From Thermoleophilia bacterium (GTDB lineage Bacteria; Actinomycetota; Thermoleophilia; Gaiellales; Gaiellaceae), in the NCBI GenBank assembly GCA_025935275.1, contig JAICVP010000032.1:1-12736 (forward strand): a stretch of 12,736 nucleotides of DNA. The letters run 5' to 3'. Below, piece by piece: positions 12,375 to 12,736 of the stretch. Below the pieces are notes generated by a model. That model searched no databases and was not told the DNA's origin. It was given only the letters and a program-made list of their open reading frames with translations. Each line of letters starts with the position of its first letter. Position 1 is the first letter of the stretch. Both the position numbers and the translations under genes were made by a program.

Positions 12375-12736
12375 TCACCTCGGCGTCCAATCCACGCTTG
12401 AAGCTCGTGCGCAAGCTTGCCTCCGGGCGGCAGCGCGCCAAGCTCGGGCTCTTCGTCTGCGAAGGGGAGGATCTCGTCGCCGCTGGACTGGCAGCCGGCC
12501 TCCGTCCGGTCGAGGCGCTCGTCGACCCTGAGCGGCCCGTCGAGCTGGAGGGGCTGGAGGGAGCGGAGGAGGTCGAGCCCGGCCTGCTCGCCGAGCTCTC
12601 CTCGCTGGCGCATCCACCGCGTGTCGTCGCCGTCTTCCGTCGGGCCGACCTGCCCCGCGACCTGGGCGGCCCAACGGGCCTGGCCCTGTGGCACGTGGCC
12701 GACCCGGGCAACGTAGGCACGCTCATCCGCACCGCC
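12371..12736 (+). CDS. TrmH/SpoU-family RNA methyltransferase, 3' end outside the window
   Basis: The frame is open from GTG 12371, which overlaps the DUF2332 stop as GTGA, to the window end; 122 codons are visible. The N terminus ITSASNPRLKLVRKLASGRQ and the later FVCEGEDLVAAGLAAG form the substrate-binding region (SpoU_sub_bind type) of 23S rRNA ribose methylases. Residues about 98-122 begin the SPOUT methylase domain with GLALWHVADPGNVGTLIRTA, the family's motif 1 carrying the conserved Asn and Arg. It probably methylates a ribose 2'-OH in rRNA. Such a gene commonly follows rplT and precedes pheST in actinobacteria, so pheS may lie beyond the window. The C-terminal knot cannot be checked. 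Confidence 0.92.
   Translation, partial: MITSASNPRLKLVRKLASGRQRAKLGLFVCEGEDLVAAGLAAGLRPVEALVDPERPVELEGLEGAEEVEPGLLAELSSLAHPPRVVAVFRRADLPRDLGGPTGLALWHVADPGNVGTLIRTA

Overview
The window reads as chromosomal DNA of a high-GC actinobacterium, probably a Thermoleophilia/Gaiellales-like lineage. The evidence is very GC-rich codon third positions, frequent GTG starts, the gene order thrS-infC-rpmI-rplT followed by an rRNA methylase, a DUF2332 protein, and a cyclase of the FLFTDIEGST type. The taxonomic call is inference; no rRNA gene or marker set is present.

Region 1 (1-3672, + strand) is a signalling cluster. A 5'-truncated membrane sensor histidine kinase (two PAS domains, HisKA_3, HATPase_c) overlaps a NarL/LuxR-type response regulator by 10 bp. 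After a possible 35-residue membrane peptide comes a class III nucleotide cyclase fused to a receiver domain. That receiver is a close paralogue of the neighbouring regulator's but lacks the DNA-binding output domain, so one kinase may control both transcription and cyclic-nucleotide synthesis. A possible small basic protein lies at 3680-3853.

Region 2 (3855-5781) is a two-gene ABC exporter on the - strand (ATPase then ABC-2 permease, GTGA overlap), with a short single-span membrane protein read divergently from it.

Region 3 (5788-8077, - strand) runs, in reading order, as a deiodinase-like protein, a coenzyme F420/NADP-type dinucleotide-binding protein, an exported and membrane-anchored unknown, and an MmcQ/YjbR protein. 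The deiodinase-like gene is the highlight. Ordinary ORF calling splits it at an in-frame TGA (7766-7768), but the reading frame continues with an iodothyronine-deiodinase active-site signature (GSYT-U-PPF, then YIREAHPEQGW). A hairpin matching a bacterial SECIS element lies 13 nt after the TGA. It is therefore read here as one 236-residue selenoprotein with Sec104. The dinucleotide-binding gene starts 1 nt after it, most likely at a CTG codon.

Region 4 (8218-12736, + strand) is translation: thrS (possibly leaderless), a structured 144-nt leader with a terminator-like hairpin directly in front of the infC ribosome binding site, infC, rpmI, rplT, a DUF2332 gene, and the start of a TrmH/SpoU-family rRNA methylase cut by the window end.

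No tRNA, rRNA, CRISPR array, insertion sequence or phage gene was seen. The selenium machinery (selA, selB, selC, selD) is not in this window.
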